Positions 55,291 through 63,634 of a stretch of DNA of 64,000 nucleotides are shown in pieces. The notes below the pieces were generated by a model, which worked only from the letters and a program-made list of their open reading frames with translations, ran no database searches and was not told where the DNA came from. The position numbers and the translations under genes are program-made. The stretch comes from Shewanella eurypsychrophilus (lineage in GTDB: Bacteria; Pseudomonadota; Gammaproteobacteria; Enterobacterales; Shewanellaceae): the NCBI RefSeq assembly GCF_007004545.3, contig NZ_CP045503.2, positions 590,501-654,500 on the forward strand, given 5' to 3'. The number at the start of each line of letters is the position of its first letter. The stretch's first letter is position 1.

Positions 55291-57453
55291 TTAGTATCGA
55301 TTAGAATCCCTTAGTTTGAATTGTGACATGGTGCTTTCTAGCAGTTTCGCTTGTTCGGATAGCTGAGTTGCTGCCGCGGCACTTTGCTGGGCTATTTGAC
55401 TATTGTGTTGAGTCACGCCATCAATTTCTACTACACCTTGGTTAATCGTTTCGGCTCCAATGGCTTGTTCATTGCTTGCGTTTGCTATCTCTTCAACAAG
55501 TTCCGCGGTCTTGCTCACAGCCTCAAAGATACTTTTTAAGCTTTCAGAGGTTTGATTTGCTATTTCGCTACCATTGACAGTTTTACTCACAGAGCCAGCA
55601 ATGAGCTTGGAGGTCTCTTCGGCTGCAGTGGTGCTTCTTGCTGCTAAATTACGAACTTCATCTGCGACGACAGCAAAGCCTCGGCCTTGCTCTCCTGCTC
55701 GGGCAGCTTCGATGGCGGCATTAAGAGCAAGTAAGTTTGTCTGAGCCGCTATGTCATCAATGATGCTGATAAAGCCTGATATGCTGTTACTTGCATCAGA
55801 TATTTCAGTCATCGCTTGGATCATACCCTGCATTTTTTCGCTACCCTCTCTAGCGGCAACTTGTGCCTGAGCCGCGAAATCTTTAGCTTGGTTAGCATTT
55901 TGTGCATTGGTACTAATCTGTGAGGTGAGCTGGGTGAGTGAGCTGGCAATATTATCTAAACTGATTGATTGTTTTGAGGCGCCGTCCGAAACTTCTGCAC
56001 TGCTCTCTGATACGCTGTTACTCCCCTGAGTTATCTCGATACTCGTCTGTTGTGTTTGAAAAAGAACCTGATTGAGTTTATCTGTCATCTCTTGCAAGGC
56101 GATACCCAATGAATCGTATTCTGAAGCTAATTTGATATCATGGTTAAGCTCACCAGCAGCAATTTTTTGAGCTAGATCCGCTTTCGTTTGTAGGCTTGAT
56201 ACCATGCTCTTTATCTCGGCAAAAATACCAGTGTCATTGCCGTCACTTGAAAGCTTGATTGACAGGTCTCCAAGAGCAACTTTCTTTGCTATTTCAGAAA
56301 TATAGGTAGGCTCTCCCCCGAGCAAGTTAACCACGTTTTTGGTAAGTGTTAGCGCTATGACTATGCCTAAGATGATGGCGATAAGAGTACCGAAGATTGA
56401 AGAGTTAACGACGAATGACTCAGTGGCTTGCATTGACTCCATTCTAGAAGTCATTAATGTGCTTTCTCGACTTTTAAAGGTACTTATTTGGGACCTGAAT
56501 TGATCGAAAAATACCTTGCCTTTGGCTTGACCGACAAGATCTGCCATATCATCCATTGTTTTAGAGTTGCCTATCTCACGCCTTAATTCAATCTGTTGCA
56601 AAACAACTTTTCCTATCCAGTCGTCAATGGTTGTTTTGCTCTCTGACAGTAATGTGACTTGATCTGGGTTGTCTGCAACGCTAATACTCAGTTCAGATAT
56701 AAACTGGTAAAACTCTTGTTTCCCACTGGTATATGGGGCTAAAAACTCCTCCTTCCCAGCCAGTAAAAAGCCTCGCATGCCAGTTTCCATATTGACGGCT
56801 GATGCAACAATTGCCTGTGCCTTGGCAATGACTTGATAAGTATGTTCAACCAAAAGGCTGAGTTGTTTAAGCTGTTTAATATCTGTACTTGTGGCCGCTT
56901 CTTGCTGTCGCTGATTGAGTAAGCTCTCTTCTCGGCTAATAAACGTTGCTAGCTGCTCACGAAATTTATCGAAGTATTGCTTGCCTCTGGCCTCCTTTAT
57001 TATATTCGCCATATCATTCATTGATTTAGCATCACCAATTCGTTCTCGAAGCGAAATCACTGGTTCGGTTACCTTACTTTGCCAGTCGTTGATTGTATTT
57101 GAGACGTCATTGAGTAACTTTACTTGAGCTGGGTTATCAGAGACCGTTTGAGAAAGATCGTCGATCAGACGGTTAAAGGTGGATCTGCCATTAGTGTATG
57201 GAGTCAGAAAATCTTTCTTACCTGCAAGTAGATAGCCTCGCATGCCTGTTTCCATATCCACTGCAGCGGCTTCAATTTCAGATGCTGTACTTAATACTTT
57301 GTAGGTGTGATTGACCCAGCCGATATTGGTGACAAGAGATTTGATGCTGAAGAAGACTATGACTGTAATGATTAGCATGAGTGACAATATAACTCCGTAA
57401 CCAGCCAGTAATTTTGTTTTGAAATTTAAATTGCCCAATATGCTCTTTTCCAT
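55291..57453 (-). CDS. Methyl-accepting chemotaxis protein with two CHASE3 domains
   Basis: 720-aa chemoreceptor. N-terminal membrane helix (~13-35), then two consecutive CHASE3-like sensor domains (~40-195 and ~200-345) that are clearly duplicates: both have (V/A)xMETGMRG(Y/F)LLAGK, then PYTxG and REx(I/L)G/GNSKTM. A second helix (~350-372), HAMP (~373-430) and the signalling domain follow, with the hairpin tip ([25 protein letters not shown], split) and paired methylation helices. It should bind CheA/CheW; ligand unknown. Confidence 0.93.
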   Translation of the reverse strand: MEKSILGNLNFKTKLLAGYGVILSLMLIITVIVFFSIKSLVTNIGWVNHTYKVLSTASEIEAAAVDMETGMRGYLLAGKKDFLTPYTNGRSTFNRLIDDLSQTVSDNPAQVKLLNDVSNTINDWQSKVTEPVISLRERIGDAKSMNDMANIIKEARGKQYFDKFREQLATFISREESLLNQRQQEAATSTDIKQLKQLSLLVEHTYQVIAKAQAIVASAVNMETGMRGFLLAGKEEFLAPYTSGKQEFYQFISELSISVADNPDQVTLLSESKTTIDDWIGKVVLQQIELRREIGNSKTMDDMADLVGQAKGKVFFDQFRSQISTFKSRESTLMTSRMESMQATESFVVNSSIFGTLIAIILGIVIALTLTKNVVNLLGGEPTYISEIAKKVALGDLSIKLSSDGNDTGIFAEIKSMVSSLQTKADLAQKIAAGELNHDIKLASEYDSLGIALQEMTDKLNQVLFQTQQTSIEITQGSNSVSESSAEVSDGASKQSISLDNIASSLTQLTSQISTNAQNANQAKDFAAQAQVAAREGSEKMQGMIQAMTEISDASNSISGFISIIDDIAAQTNLLALNAAIEAARAGEQGRGFAVVADEVRNLAARSTTAAEETSKLIAGSVSKTVNGSEIANQTSESLKSIFEAVSKTAELVEEIANASNEQAIGAETINQGVVEIDGVTQHNSQIAQQSAAAATQLSEQAKLLESTMSQFKLRDSNRY

Positions 57454-57676
57454 GAGTGCCTCGTTACCCTATTTGTCAGCTTTGTCTTAAGTTAAATTCT
57501 CATTTTGTGGATACAAAGATGCTTATTTGAAAGTTGTTATAACTAAGTCATATAAGTATTGATGTTGAAGCTTGTTGGGGCTGTATTTTTTTATTCTTTT
57601 TTCAGCTAAATAAAGTAATTGATATAACGTTAAATTAATTGGATGGGGAGGTGATAAAGAAAGGGGGGGTAAACAA

Positions 57677-57704
57677 AAAAAGATGACGCTAAGGTCATCT
57701 TTTT
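57677..57704 (-). terminator. Terminator after rraA
   Basis: AAAAGATGAC-GCTAAG-GTCATCTTTT with A/T tails. The heptamer array lies between it and the rraA stop. Confidence 0.85.
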
Positions 57705-57720
57705 AATTAAAATGTTTAGG

Positions 57721-57748
57721 ATCCTAGATCCTAGATCCTAGATCCTAG
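57721..57748. repeat. Heptamer array 6 (ATCCTAG x4)
   Basis: Four perfect ATCCTAG units followed by ATCTAG; the last CTAG supplies the TAG stop codon of rraA (57751-57753 on the minus strand). Confidence 0.95.
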
Positions 57749-57750
57749 AT

Positions 57751-58236
57751 CTAGTCTATATCTAAAGGCTCTGGTGAAAGAATAATGCCTGTATTGTCGG
57801 CATAAACATGATCCAGTGGCAGGAAGGTGACTCCACCAAAATTAACTGGGATTTCCAACTCACCAATTGAGTGACCATCGGCACCTACGGGAATAGAAGC
57901 TAGCGCTTGAATACCTATGTCTAAATCTTCCAGAGCATCTACATCTCTCACTGAGCCGTAGATGATGATGCCTTCCCATTTGTTCTCGACTGCTATCCGA
58001 GCAATCGCAGAATCAAGCAGCGCGCGCCTTAAAGAACCGCCACCGTCTACAAGTAGAACTCTGCCTTCGCCATCTTGTTGCAGTGCATCAATGATAAGGC
58101 CATTATCTTCGAAGCATTTTATTGTGCTAATTGAGCCACCAAAAGAGTTACAACCACCATAGTTACTGAACATAGGCTCGACAACATCGACAACGTCGAT
58201 ATAAGTGTCACAAAGTTCTGATGTGTTGTATTCCAT
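57751..58236 (-). CDS. rraA: RraA, regulator of RNase E
   Basis: Trimeric protein that binds and inhibits RNase E (and the RhlB helicase) in E. coli. 161 aa from the ATG at 58236, placed 7 bp after [26 protein letters not shown] matches (split here) E. coli RraA. Conserved parts: [46 protein letters not shown] [12 protein letters not shown]. The TAG stop merges with a CTAG heptamer array. Confidence 0.95.
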   Translation of the reverse strand: MEYNTSELCDTYIDVVDVVEPMFSNYGGCNSFGGSISTIKCFEDNGLIIDALQQDGEGRVLLVDGGGSLRRALLDSAIARIAVENKWEGIIIYGSVRDVDALEDLDIGIQALASIPVGADGHSIGELEIPVNFGGVTFLPLDHVYADNTGIILSPEPLDID

Positions 58237-58566
58237 AGTCATACTCCTGTAGATCGGTATTGTGCTGTAGTAGGCGCACAAAGTATTGAGATAAGGTCAG
58301 TATATAAGGGAATAATAAAAAGAAAAGTGTTATCAATCACGCAATTGTTGATAAATAGGCCTATTAACTCGTTTGTTGTAAAGTTTCTCTGCTTGTGGAG
58401 TATGGCAGCGCGAAACATGATTGAGGTCATTAAATTACGTATTTTTATTACATGATGGGTGTATTTTTGTTAGCATAGCTGCAGATTAACTTAACTTAAC
58501 TTGCTTTAGGGGCACGGATCCCCCAATACGCTTATGGATGGCAGAAGGCCTTAAAAAGGTACCTTC
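58237..58566. other. Intergenic region between rraA and ygjV-like gene
   Basis: 330 bp between divergent genes. It contains an inverted repeat TTATCAA-N11-TTGATAA (58330-58354), three TTAAC pentamers (58486-58500) and a GGGG/CCCC mini-hairpin at ~58510-58525. No convincing ORF. Confidence 0.5.
58330..58354. promoter_or_regulatory. Inverted repeat upstream of rraA
   Basis: TTATCAA-N11-TTGATAA, centred about 105 bp upstream of the rraA start. A possible operator; arm order is opposite to an FNR site. Confidence 0.35.
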
Positions 58567-58812
58567 ATGGAAGCTTCAACGATTGAAATCATTGGCTATT
58601 TTGCGTCAGTAATGGTTGCCATTTCATTAATGATGAAAGATATCATCTGGCTTAGATGTTTAAACTTTACCGGTTGCTCCCTGTTCGTTGTCTACGGGAT
58701 CTATATATCGGCTTGGCCGGTAGCAGGTATGAATGCATTTGTTGCTTGTATCAACATCTATCACCTGATAAAAATCTATCGTACAAAATCACAACAAGTT
58801 GCAATGGCATAA
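58567..58812 (+). CDS. Small inner-membrane protein, YgjV-like
   Basis: 81 aa with about three hydrophobic helices (IIGYFASVMVAISLMM, LNFTGCSLFVVYGIYI, GMNAFVACINIYHLI). It resembles the N-terminal part of YgjV-type proteins or SemiSWEET-like small transporters; no function is established. It is the first of three plus-strand genes before the PAP2 and glycosyltransferase genes. Confidence 0.75.
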   Translation: MEASTIEIIGYFASVMVAISLMMKDIIWLRCLNFTGCSLFVVYGIYISAWPVAGMNAFVACINIYHLIKIYRTKSQQVAMA

Positions 58813-58888
58813 CGAGATACTGATCTGACATTTTCGAGTGTCATAAAAACTTAGGCTAGTTGTCACTGCACCGTAATGGTACCTTTTT

Positions 58889-58927
58889 AGGCTCTAAATC
58901 AGCATATTGCTGGTGAGGAGCCTTTTT
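58889..58927 (+). promoter_or_regulatory. Terminator-like hairpin over the PAP2 ribosome site
   Basis: AGGCTC...GAGCCT outer stem with inner CAGC-ATATT-GCTG, followed immediately by TTTTT and then the PAP2 ATG (58928). The 3' arm contains the ribosome site GAGG/GGAG. It could act as attenuator or translational switch; inference. Confidence 0.5.
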
Positions 58928-59512
58928 ATGTTTGAGACTATAGCAAAATTAGACAGGCTGGCATTTCAGTACTGTTTCGTATTAAGCAAACAAAAAAAGT
59001 GGCAACGGCTTGCTAGAAGGATTTCCAAAACTGGGGATGGTCCACTCTACTTTATCTTGTCGTTAGGCATACTCGCCAGCCATGTCAGAGGTGGTGAACT
59101 GTTTAACTTAGTGTTAGCAGCGTTTATTCTCGAACTACCCCTCTACCTAATATTGAAAAACTCCATCAGGCGGACACGTCCCTGTTATAAGGGAAATATT
59201 TGCTTAGAAAGTATGCCAACTAACATGCTCGAGGGAGAGGCATTACTTGCCGCTAATAGCTGTCATTCTTCTAAACAATTTGAACCATCTGATAAATTTA
59301 GTCTGCCATCAGGGCATACCGCAGCCGCCTTCGTTATGGCTACTTCCATTTGTACCATCTATCCACAATGGCTTTATCTTGCCTATTCCTGGGCGTTAGC
59401 TATTGGGTTTTCGCGTATTGCGTTAGGGGTACATTATCCATTAGATATATTTGCTGGTGCAGCACTGGGGTCAGGTTCTGTTATTGCAGTCATCTTCGTC
59501 TGTGGGTATTGA
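58928..59512 (+). CDS. PAP2-family membrane phosphatase
   Basis: 194-aa integral-membrane lipid phosphatase. The start is the ATG at 58928 (MFETIAKL), 8 bp after GAGGAG; a TTG 21 bp earlier is less likely. The three PAP2 motifs are present: KNSIRRTRP, PSGHTAAAF and SRIALGVHYPLDIFAG. Likely acts on phosphatidic acid, undecaprenyl diphosphate or similar; substrate not deducible. 20 bp upstream of a glycosyltransferase gene, suggesting lipid-linked glycan or glycolipid metabolism. Confidence 0.9.
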   Translation: MFETIAKLDRLAFQYCFVLSKQKKWQRLARRISKTGDGPLYFILSLGILASHVRGGELFNLVLAAFILELPLYLILKNSIRRTRPCYKGNICLESMPTNMLEGEALLAANSCHSSKQFEPSDKFSLPSGHTAAAFVMATSICTIYPQWLYLAYSWALAIGFSRIALGVHYPLDIFAGAALGSGSVIAVIFVCGY

Positions 59513-59532
59513 TAAGCTCTTAGGGAGTGAGT

Positions 59533-60585
59533 ATGCGAATTCTTTATGGTGTGCAAGGTACGGGAAATGGTCATTTAAGCCGGGCTCGAGTGATGGCTAA
59601 GTCTCTAAGAAAATACGGAGTGAACGTTGACTTCTTTTTTTCGGGACGCTCTGCTGCAGACTTTTTTGATATGCAATGTTTTGGACAATATCAGGTTGAG
59701 GGGGGGCTCACTTTTGCGACCCGTAATGGCCGGGTGAGTATGGCGAGAACCGCATGGGAAAATTCAGTACCTTCTCTTTTGAAGGATATTCACTCTTTAG
59801 ATCTGAGCCCTTATGATCTGGTGCTGAATGATTTTGAACCCGTCTCAGCTTGGGCGGCGAAGCGTCAGGGGATCACCTCCATTGGTGTCAGCCATCAGGC
59901 AGCACTCAAATATGATGTGCCTAAAGTTGGATCTAATTGGTTTAATGAAACCTTACTGAGTTATTTTGCCCCAGTCGATATTGCTTTGGGCTGCCATTGG
60001 CATCATTTTGGCTTTCCCATTTTGCCGCCATTTGTCGAGGTTAATCCTGTTGAGTCGATCAACCCACATCAAATATTGGTGTACCTTCCGTTCGAAGACC
60101 CAGATAAAATCACTCAATTGCTATCGCCTTTTAAAGACTATTGCTTTCATGTTTATCATGGCGCTCAGCCTAAGATACCGTATCCAAACCATATCAAATG
60201 GTCTGGTTTCAGTCGTGAAGGATTTAAACAAAAACTGTCAACATGCGGTGGTGTCATAGGCAGTGCTGGATTTGAGCTTGCTAGTGAGGCCCTAGCGCTA
60301 GGTAAGAAGCTGTTGGTTAAGCCCTTGCACGGTCAATTTGAGCAATTATCTAATGTTGCTGCATTGGAGCTACTCGGTGCTGCTGAAACGATGGCATTTT
60401 TGGATTGCGAATCTTTACGTCGCTGGTTAAAGTCTGCAGCACCTCAGGCTATTCACTATCCCCAAGTCGGAGATGCGTTAGTCAAATGGCTTCTTGCCGG
60501 TGACTGGCATTCAGGAGACAAGCTGTGTCGTCAATTATGGAATGAAGTTGATTTGCCTCAAAGTTGGCGCAAGAAGAACCCTTAG
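59533..60585 (+). CDS. GT28-like glycosyltransferase (MJ1255 family)
   Basis: 350-aa GT-B fold protein. The N-terminal signature is RILYGVQGTGNGHLSRARVMA; the C-terminal half has ILVYLPFED, IKWSGFSREGFK, and the donor-site-like VIGSAGFELASEALALGKKLLVKPLHGQFEQ (in pieces). The ATG at 59533 follows GGGAG. Family members are mostly annotated only as glycosyltransferases or teichoic-acid-like glycosyltransferases. It pairs with the PAP2 gene (20-bp gap), so action on a lipid substrate is plausible but unproven. Confidence 0.85.
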   Translation: MRILYGVQGTGNGHLSRARVMAKSLRKYGVNVDFFFSGRSAADFFDMQCFGQYQVEGGLTFATRNGRVSMARTAWENSVPSLLKDIHSLDLSPYDLVLNDFEPVSAWAAKRQGITSIGVSHQAALKYDVPKVGSNWFNETLLSYFAPVDIALGCHWHHFGFPILPPFVEVNPVESINPHQILVYLPFEDPDKITQLLSPFKDYCFHVYHGAQPKIPYPNHIKWSGFSREGFKQKLSTCGGVIGSAGFELASEALALGKKLLVKPLHGQFEQLSNVAALELLGAAETMAFLDCESLRRWLKSAAPQAIHYPQVGDALVKWLLAGDWHSGDKLCRQLWNEVDLPQSWRKKNP

Positions 60586-60709
60586 GGGAGTTAGCTTCAA
60601 ATGAAGCTTGGACATTTTCTGGTTTCGTTTCATTGGGCTTTGTTGATATTTGGGAGTGTGTTTATAATTTTTTGCTTCATTGTTACTTATCACCTGCGGT
60701 GAGCTAATG

Positions 60710-60848
60710 TGCAGATACTTCTGCGAGTCGCCGCAAGCACATCTGACCGCCAGGGATGGTGGGAATGCCGAAAAATGTATGGAACATTTTTGGCCTTGTA
60801 GGCTCTGCCAAAACATCCTTGTTTTGGAAGCTCGCAGCGGTATCTACA
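60710..60848. repeat. Structured intergenic repeat, copy A
   Basis: Ends TGCAGATAC...GTATCTACA and CTGCGAG...CTCGCAG pair with each other; inside are AAAAATGT-ATGGA-ACATTTTT and CCAAAACA-TCCT-TGTTTTGG hairpins. Non-coding, MITE-like, no transposase. Confidence 0.75.
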
Positions 60849-61065
60849 CAGAGTTATTCAAAAGAAGGTTATTTATTTAACTCTGCCTTTAAGTCATTTT
60901 AAATCAGAGGTCTACCTAATTCTCTACGACCCATTTGTTGTTTTGGTCGTTACTTTTCGTCATTCCGGAAGATCTTTTGAACCGGAATCCAGTGACCTTT
61001 GCTGTTTGAATATGTCATTGAAGATCATAACTTCATTGCTATCTATCGCTTGCAGCGGGCTTATA

Positions 61066-61153
61066 TGCAGATACTTCTGCGAGACGCTGCAAGTCCATCC
61101 ATGGAAGCTCTGCCAAATCATCCCTGATTTGGAAGCTCGCAGCCGTATCTACA
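61066..61153. repeat. Structured intergenic repeat, copy B
   Basis: Same ends as copy A but shorter; the inner hairpin is CCAAATCA-TCCC-TGATTTGG, differing from copy A by a compensatory A-T to T-A pair change. The first internal hairpin is missing. Confidence 0.75.
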
Positions 61154-61442
61154 CTTGTGGATTTACAAGAAGGTTTGACCTTATTCGCTCCGACCCCTTT
61201 GCTCCACCCCTTTGTTCCTTCCGAGCCCTTGAGCCCTTTGTTCCTTCAGTTTAGGTTTATGGCTAGGCTTCGTGACACGTTTCTGCCCCAATGCGTGTTT
61301 CAGGTTCCTCAGGCTTGACCAAGTTTTTGTAATGAAGCAAAGTGAAAGGATTCGAAATGAATGCCTCTGTATCCTTTGATTTCAAAGCTGGGGTCTCCTA
61401 TTTAAATCCTATTTTTTAGTCGAATGGAGCTTCGCTGCGAAA

Positions 61443-62618
61443 ATGAAAACTTTAATACCAGTAATCGTCATCATACTTACTGGAGCAATTATGCTGTTCA
61501 ACCATTTTGACCATCAATCTCATCCAGTAGAGAACAAGGTTGATATAACTGAAATTACTACCCAACATCATGCCGAACAGCCTAAAAAAAGGTTAACAAA
61601 GCAGGGCATAAAGGAAACCAAAGAAGCTGCCAAAAAGAGAACTGAGCATAAGCAGCTATCAGAATCGGAAGTTAAAGGTTTGTTGGCGAAGTGCGGTATC
61701 GATGCTGAAGTATTGAATAGTAGTCAAGATGAGAGTCCTCAATCAATAGTAGACGGGTTAGTAGAGTCTAGTTTGGCTGAAGAACAACTGGTTTACGCAT
61801 TATTTTCAGACCCAGCAGATGGTTCCAAGTTAGATAATCTGTATCAATTTAGCCAGAACAATCCTGATGCACCACTACCTCTGATAGCGCTTGTAACTGA
61901 GTGCGCAAGCGATATAGAGAATCCAATATGTAATGCAGAGTTGATTGAACGTGCGGCTCTGACCGTTAGAAGTGATGGTTCTTTCTGGTTAGCCGCAACG
62001 GCCTATTTCGCCGCTAAAAATGATGATGATCGAGTATATGACGCCATTACAAAATTAGATGAAAGTGCTTACTTTGCTAACAACCATGCCAAACGTATCA
62101 AGCTTTTTATGCAGGTAACGGAGAACAATCAATTCGGTCAGTTTGGCACCAATTTAGTCAACGCCATTGGTATTGAAGCAGCGATCTCTTTTCCTGTCTC
62201 ATATATAGTAACTTGGTGCAAGAATGAAGTGAATGATGCAAAAAAGTCCAGCGCTTGCCTTACACTTGGGCGGAACTTGATAAAAAGGCCTAGTACCCTT
62301 TGGAATCAGATGCTTGGCTATGGAATACAAAGTCGTGTTCATGAGGATGAAAACAACGTTAAAGCAGCGGTTGCACTGCAACAGCAAAGCGATGAAATGA
62401 TGCAAAATGCCCGTTCTAGTAGGCCTCCCTATACAGATCTATTCTTGTTTACTAATGAAAAATTAGCCAAAGGTTGGTTAAGTAACATGGAAACGCTCGG
62501 CGAGTATGAGGCCGGTAAACGACTCAATGTAGATGTCGAACAACTAGCTCAGAGTGACCGATTTGAGCCTTGCCGAGTTTTATTTGACAGGCCTGTTTCA
62601 GAAAGAAGGGAGCAATAA
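61443..62618 (+). CDS. Unrecognised membrane-anchored protein
   Basis: 391 aa. An N-terminal signal anchor (MKTLIPVIVIILTGAIMLF) is followed by a Lys/Glu/Gln-rich linker (~30-75) and a helical domain with Cys at several places (LLAKCGID, LVTECASDIENPICNAEL, SYIVTWCKNE, SSACLTLG, FEPCRVLF). It looks periplasmic and repeat-like (alpha-solenoid style), but I do not recognise a family. The upstream ribosome site is weak. Repeat-rich DNA lies on both sides, suggesting an accessory position. Confidence 0.7.
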   Translation: MKTLIPVIVIILTGAIMLFNHFDHQSHPVENKVDITEITTQHHAEQPKKRLTKQGIKETKEAAKKRTEHKQLSESEVKGLLAKCGIDAEVLNSSQDESPQSIVDGLVESSLAEEQLVYALFSDPADGSKLDNLYQFSQNNPDAPLPLIALVTECASDIENPICNAELIERAALTVRSDGSFWLAATAYFAAKNDDDRVYDAITKLDESAYFANNHAKRIKLFMQVTENNQFGQFGTNLVNAIGIEAAISFPVSYIVTWCKNEVNDAKKSSACLTLGRNLIKRPSTLWNQMLGYGIQSRVHEDENNVKAAVALQQQSDEMMQNARSSRPPYTDLFLFTNEKLAKGWLSNMETLGEYEAGKRLNVDVEQLAQSDRFEPCRVLFDRPVSERREQ

Positions 62619-62790
62619 TTAGGATGCTATGTGCCAAACCACAGAAATAGATCTAATGCAGTTCATGCTTAACTGGTTTGGCTATTAATATTTTTCCTTA
62701 TGATCCATTGGTGATTTAGAACTTCGGGACTAAACAACATTTGTCCAGAAATGTGCTTGATTCCCACAGGCTTCTCCTAGAAAAATAAAC

Positions 62791-63186
62791 TCCAATCGAA
62801 GAAATAAATAATCAGGTGTGAACGCGGCTGTGACCTTCGACAGCAGGGCGAGGTTTCACAGGGTTAAACTATCCGAGCGAGAGATAGGGATATCGAACTG
62901 GCTCTTAAACATGGAGGTTGTTTGATGTCGCAGAGACTATAGGGACTGTGCTTGAATGATATCCTATCTAAAGGCCAGTTCTGCATCCATGCCTCTCGTT
63001 CATAGGCTAATGGCTACGCCATATTCACCGTGTCGCAGAACCTTCTTAAAATAAAGAGTGCACATCCCTCGCCGGGCAGGCGTTAGATAACAGCTAAGTC
63101 ATGGCATCCAGCAACCCAACCAAACACCAAAACAGCTCAATGAACCCAACTAAAGATACTTGCTACTTGTTATCCGACAAGTAAGC
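62791..63186. repeat. Tandem intergenic element, copy A
   Basis: Shares with copy B the blocks TCGAAGARATRAATAA, GAGAGATAGGGATATCGAAC plus TGGCT, TTAAACATGGAGGTTGTT, CCAAAACAGCT and a terminal hairpin ACTTGT-TATCCG-ACAAGT (63165-63182). The middle part (~62950-63100) is unique to this copy. Confidence 0.75.
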
Positions 63187-63225
63187 CCATTTCTGTCCAT
63201 AAACGAGTTGTTATCCAAAAAGCGT

Positions 63226-63559
63226 CTAAATCGAAGAGATGAATAACTTGATGTAGCTGCGGCTGTGGGCTTCGGTTTCAGGGTGAGGAATCACGAAGTG
63301 ATACTCTCCGAACGAGAGATAGGGATATCGAACTGGCTTTTAAACATGGAGGTTGTTGGAAACCGCAGAGCGGCCAGGGATGCTTCTTATGAAATCAAGA
63401 GCCAGCGTCCCACAGAAGTAGCTACATGTGAGCATGCTGCAGGCAATAAACATCAATGAAGCTTTGGTACTGAGCAAACTAACCAAGTACCAAAACAGCT
63501 AAATGAAACCCGACTCAAGAAAAATATTTGAAACTTGTTATTCGACAAGTACACCACTT
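63226..63559. repeat. Tandem intergenic element, copy B
   Basis: Second copy in the same orientation, ~40 bp after copy A; terminal hairpin ACTTGT-TATTCG-ACAAGT (63533-63550) keeps the stem with one loop change. Function unknown. Confidence 0.75.
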
Positions 63560-63634
63560 GTTAAGTTACTTTTTTTCATTTGGGTAACTTGTTACTCTTT
63601 AATTAATGCAGACAAAATATACAAGGGAATGGAA

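Larger units (their letters stand above)
60586..61442. other. Repeat-containing intergenic region
   Basis: 857 bp without a credible gene. It holds two copies of a structured repeat (60710-60848 and 61066-61153, listed separately). A 103-codon open frame at 60943-61254 runs through the second copy and looks fortuitous. Confidence 0.6.
62619..63634. other. Repeat-containing intergenic region
   Basis: 1,016 bp without a credible gene. It carries two tandem copies of a ~335-395-bp element (listed separately). A 64-codon open frame at 63265-63459 lies inside the second copy and has no matching frame in the first, so I do not call it. Confidence 0.6.

Noticed and set aside
60943-61254. 103-codon plus-strand open frame
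   Set aside because: It runs through repeat copy B, has low-complexity Pro/Phe-rich ending and no counterpart in copy A.
63075-63110. attC-like end GGCGTTAGAT, suggesting an integron cassette
   Set aside because: Only the GTTRRRY side is present; I found no matching RYYYAAC partner upstream and no integrase.
63265-63459. 64-codon plus-strand open frame
   Set aside because: It lies in the tandem element; the frame is not kept in the other copy.
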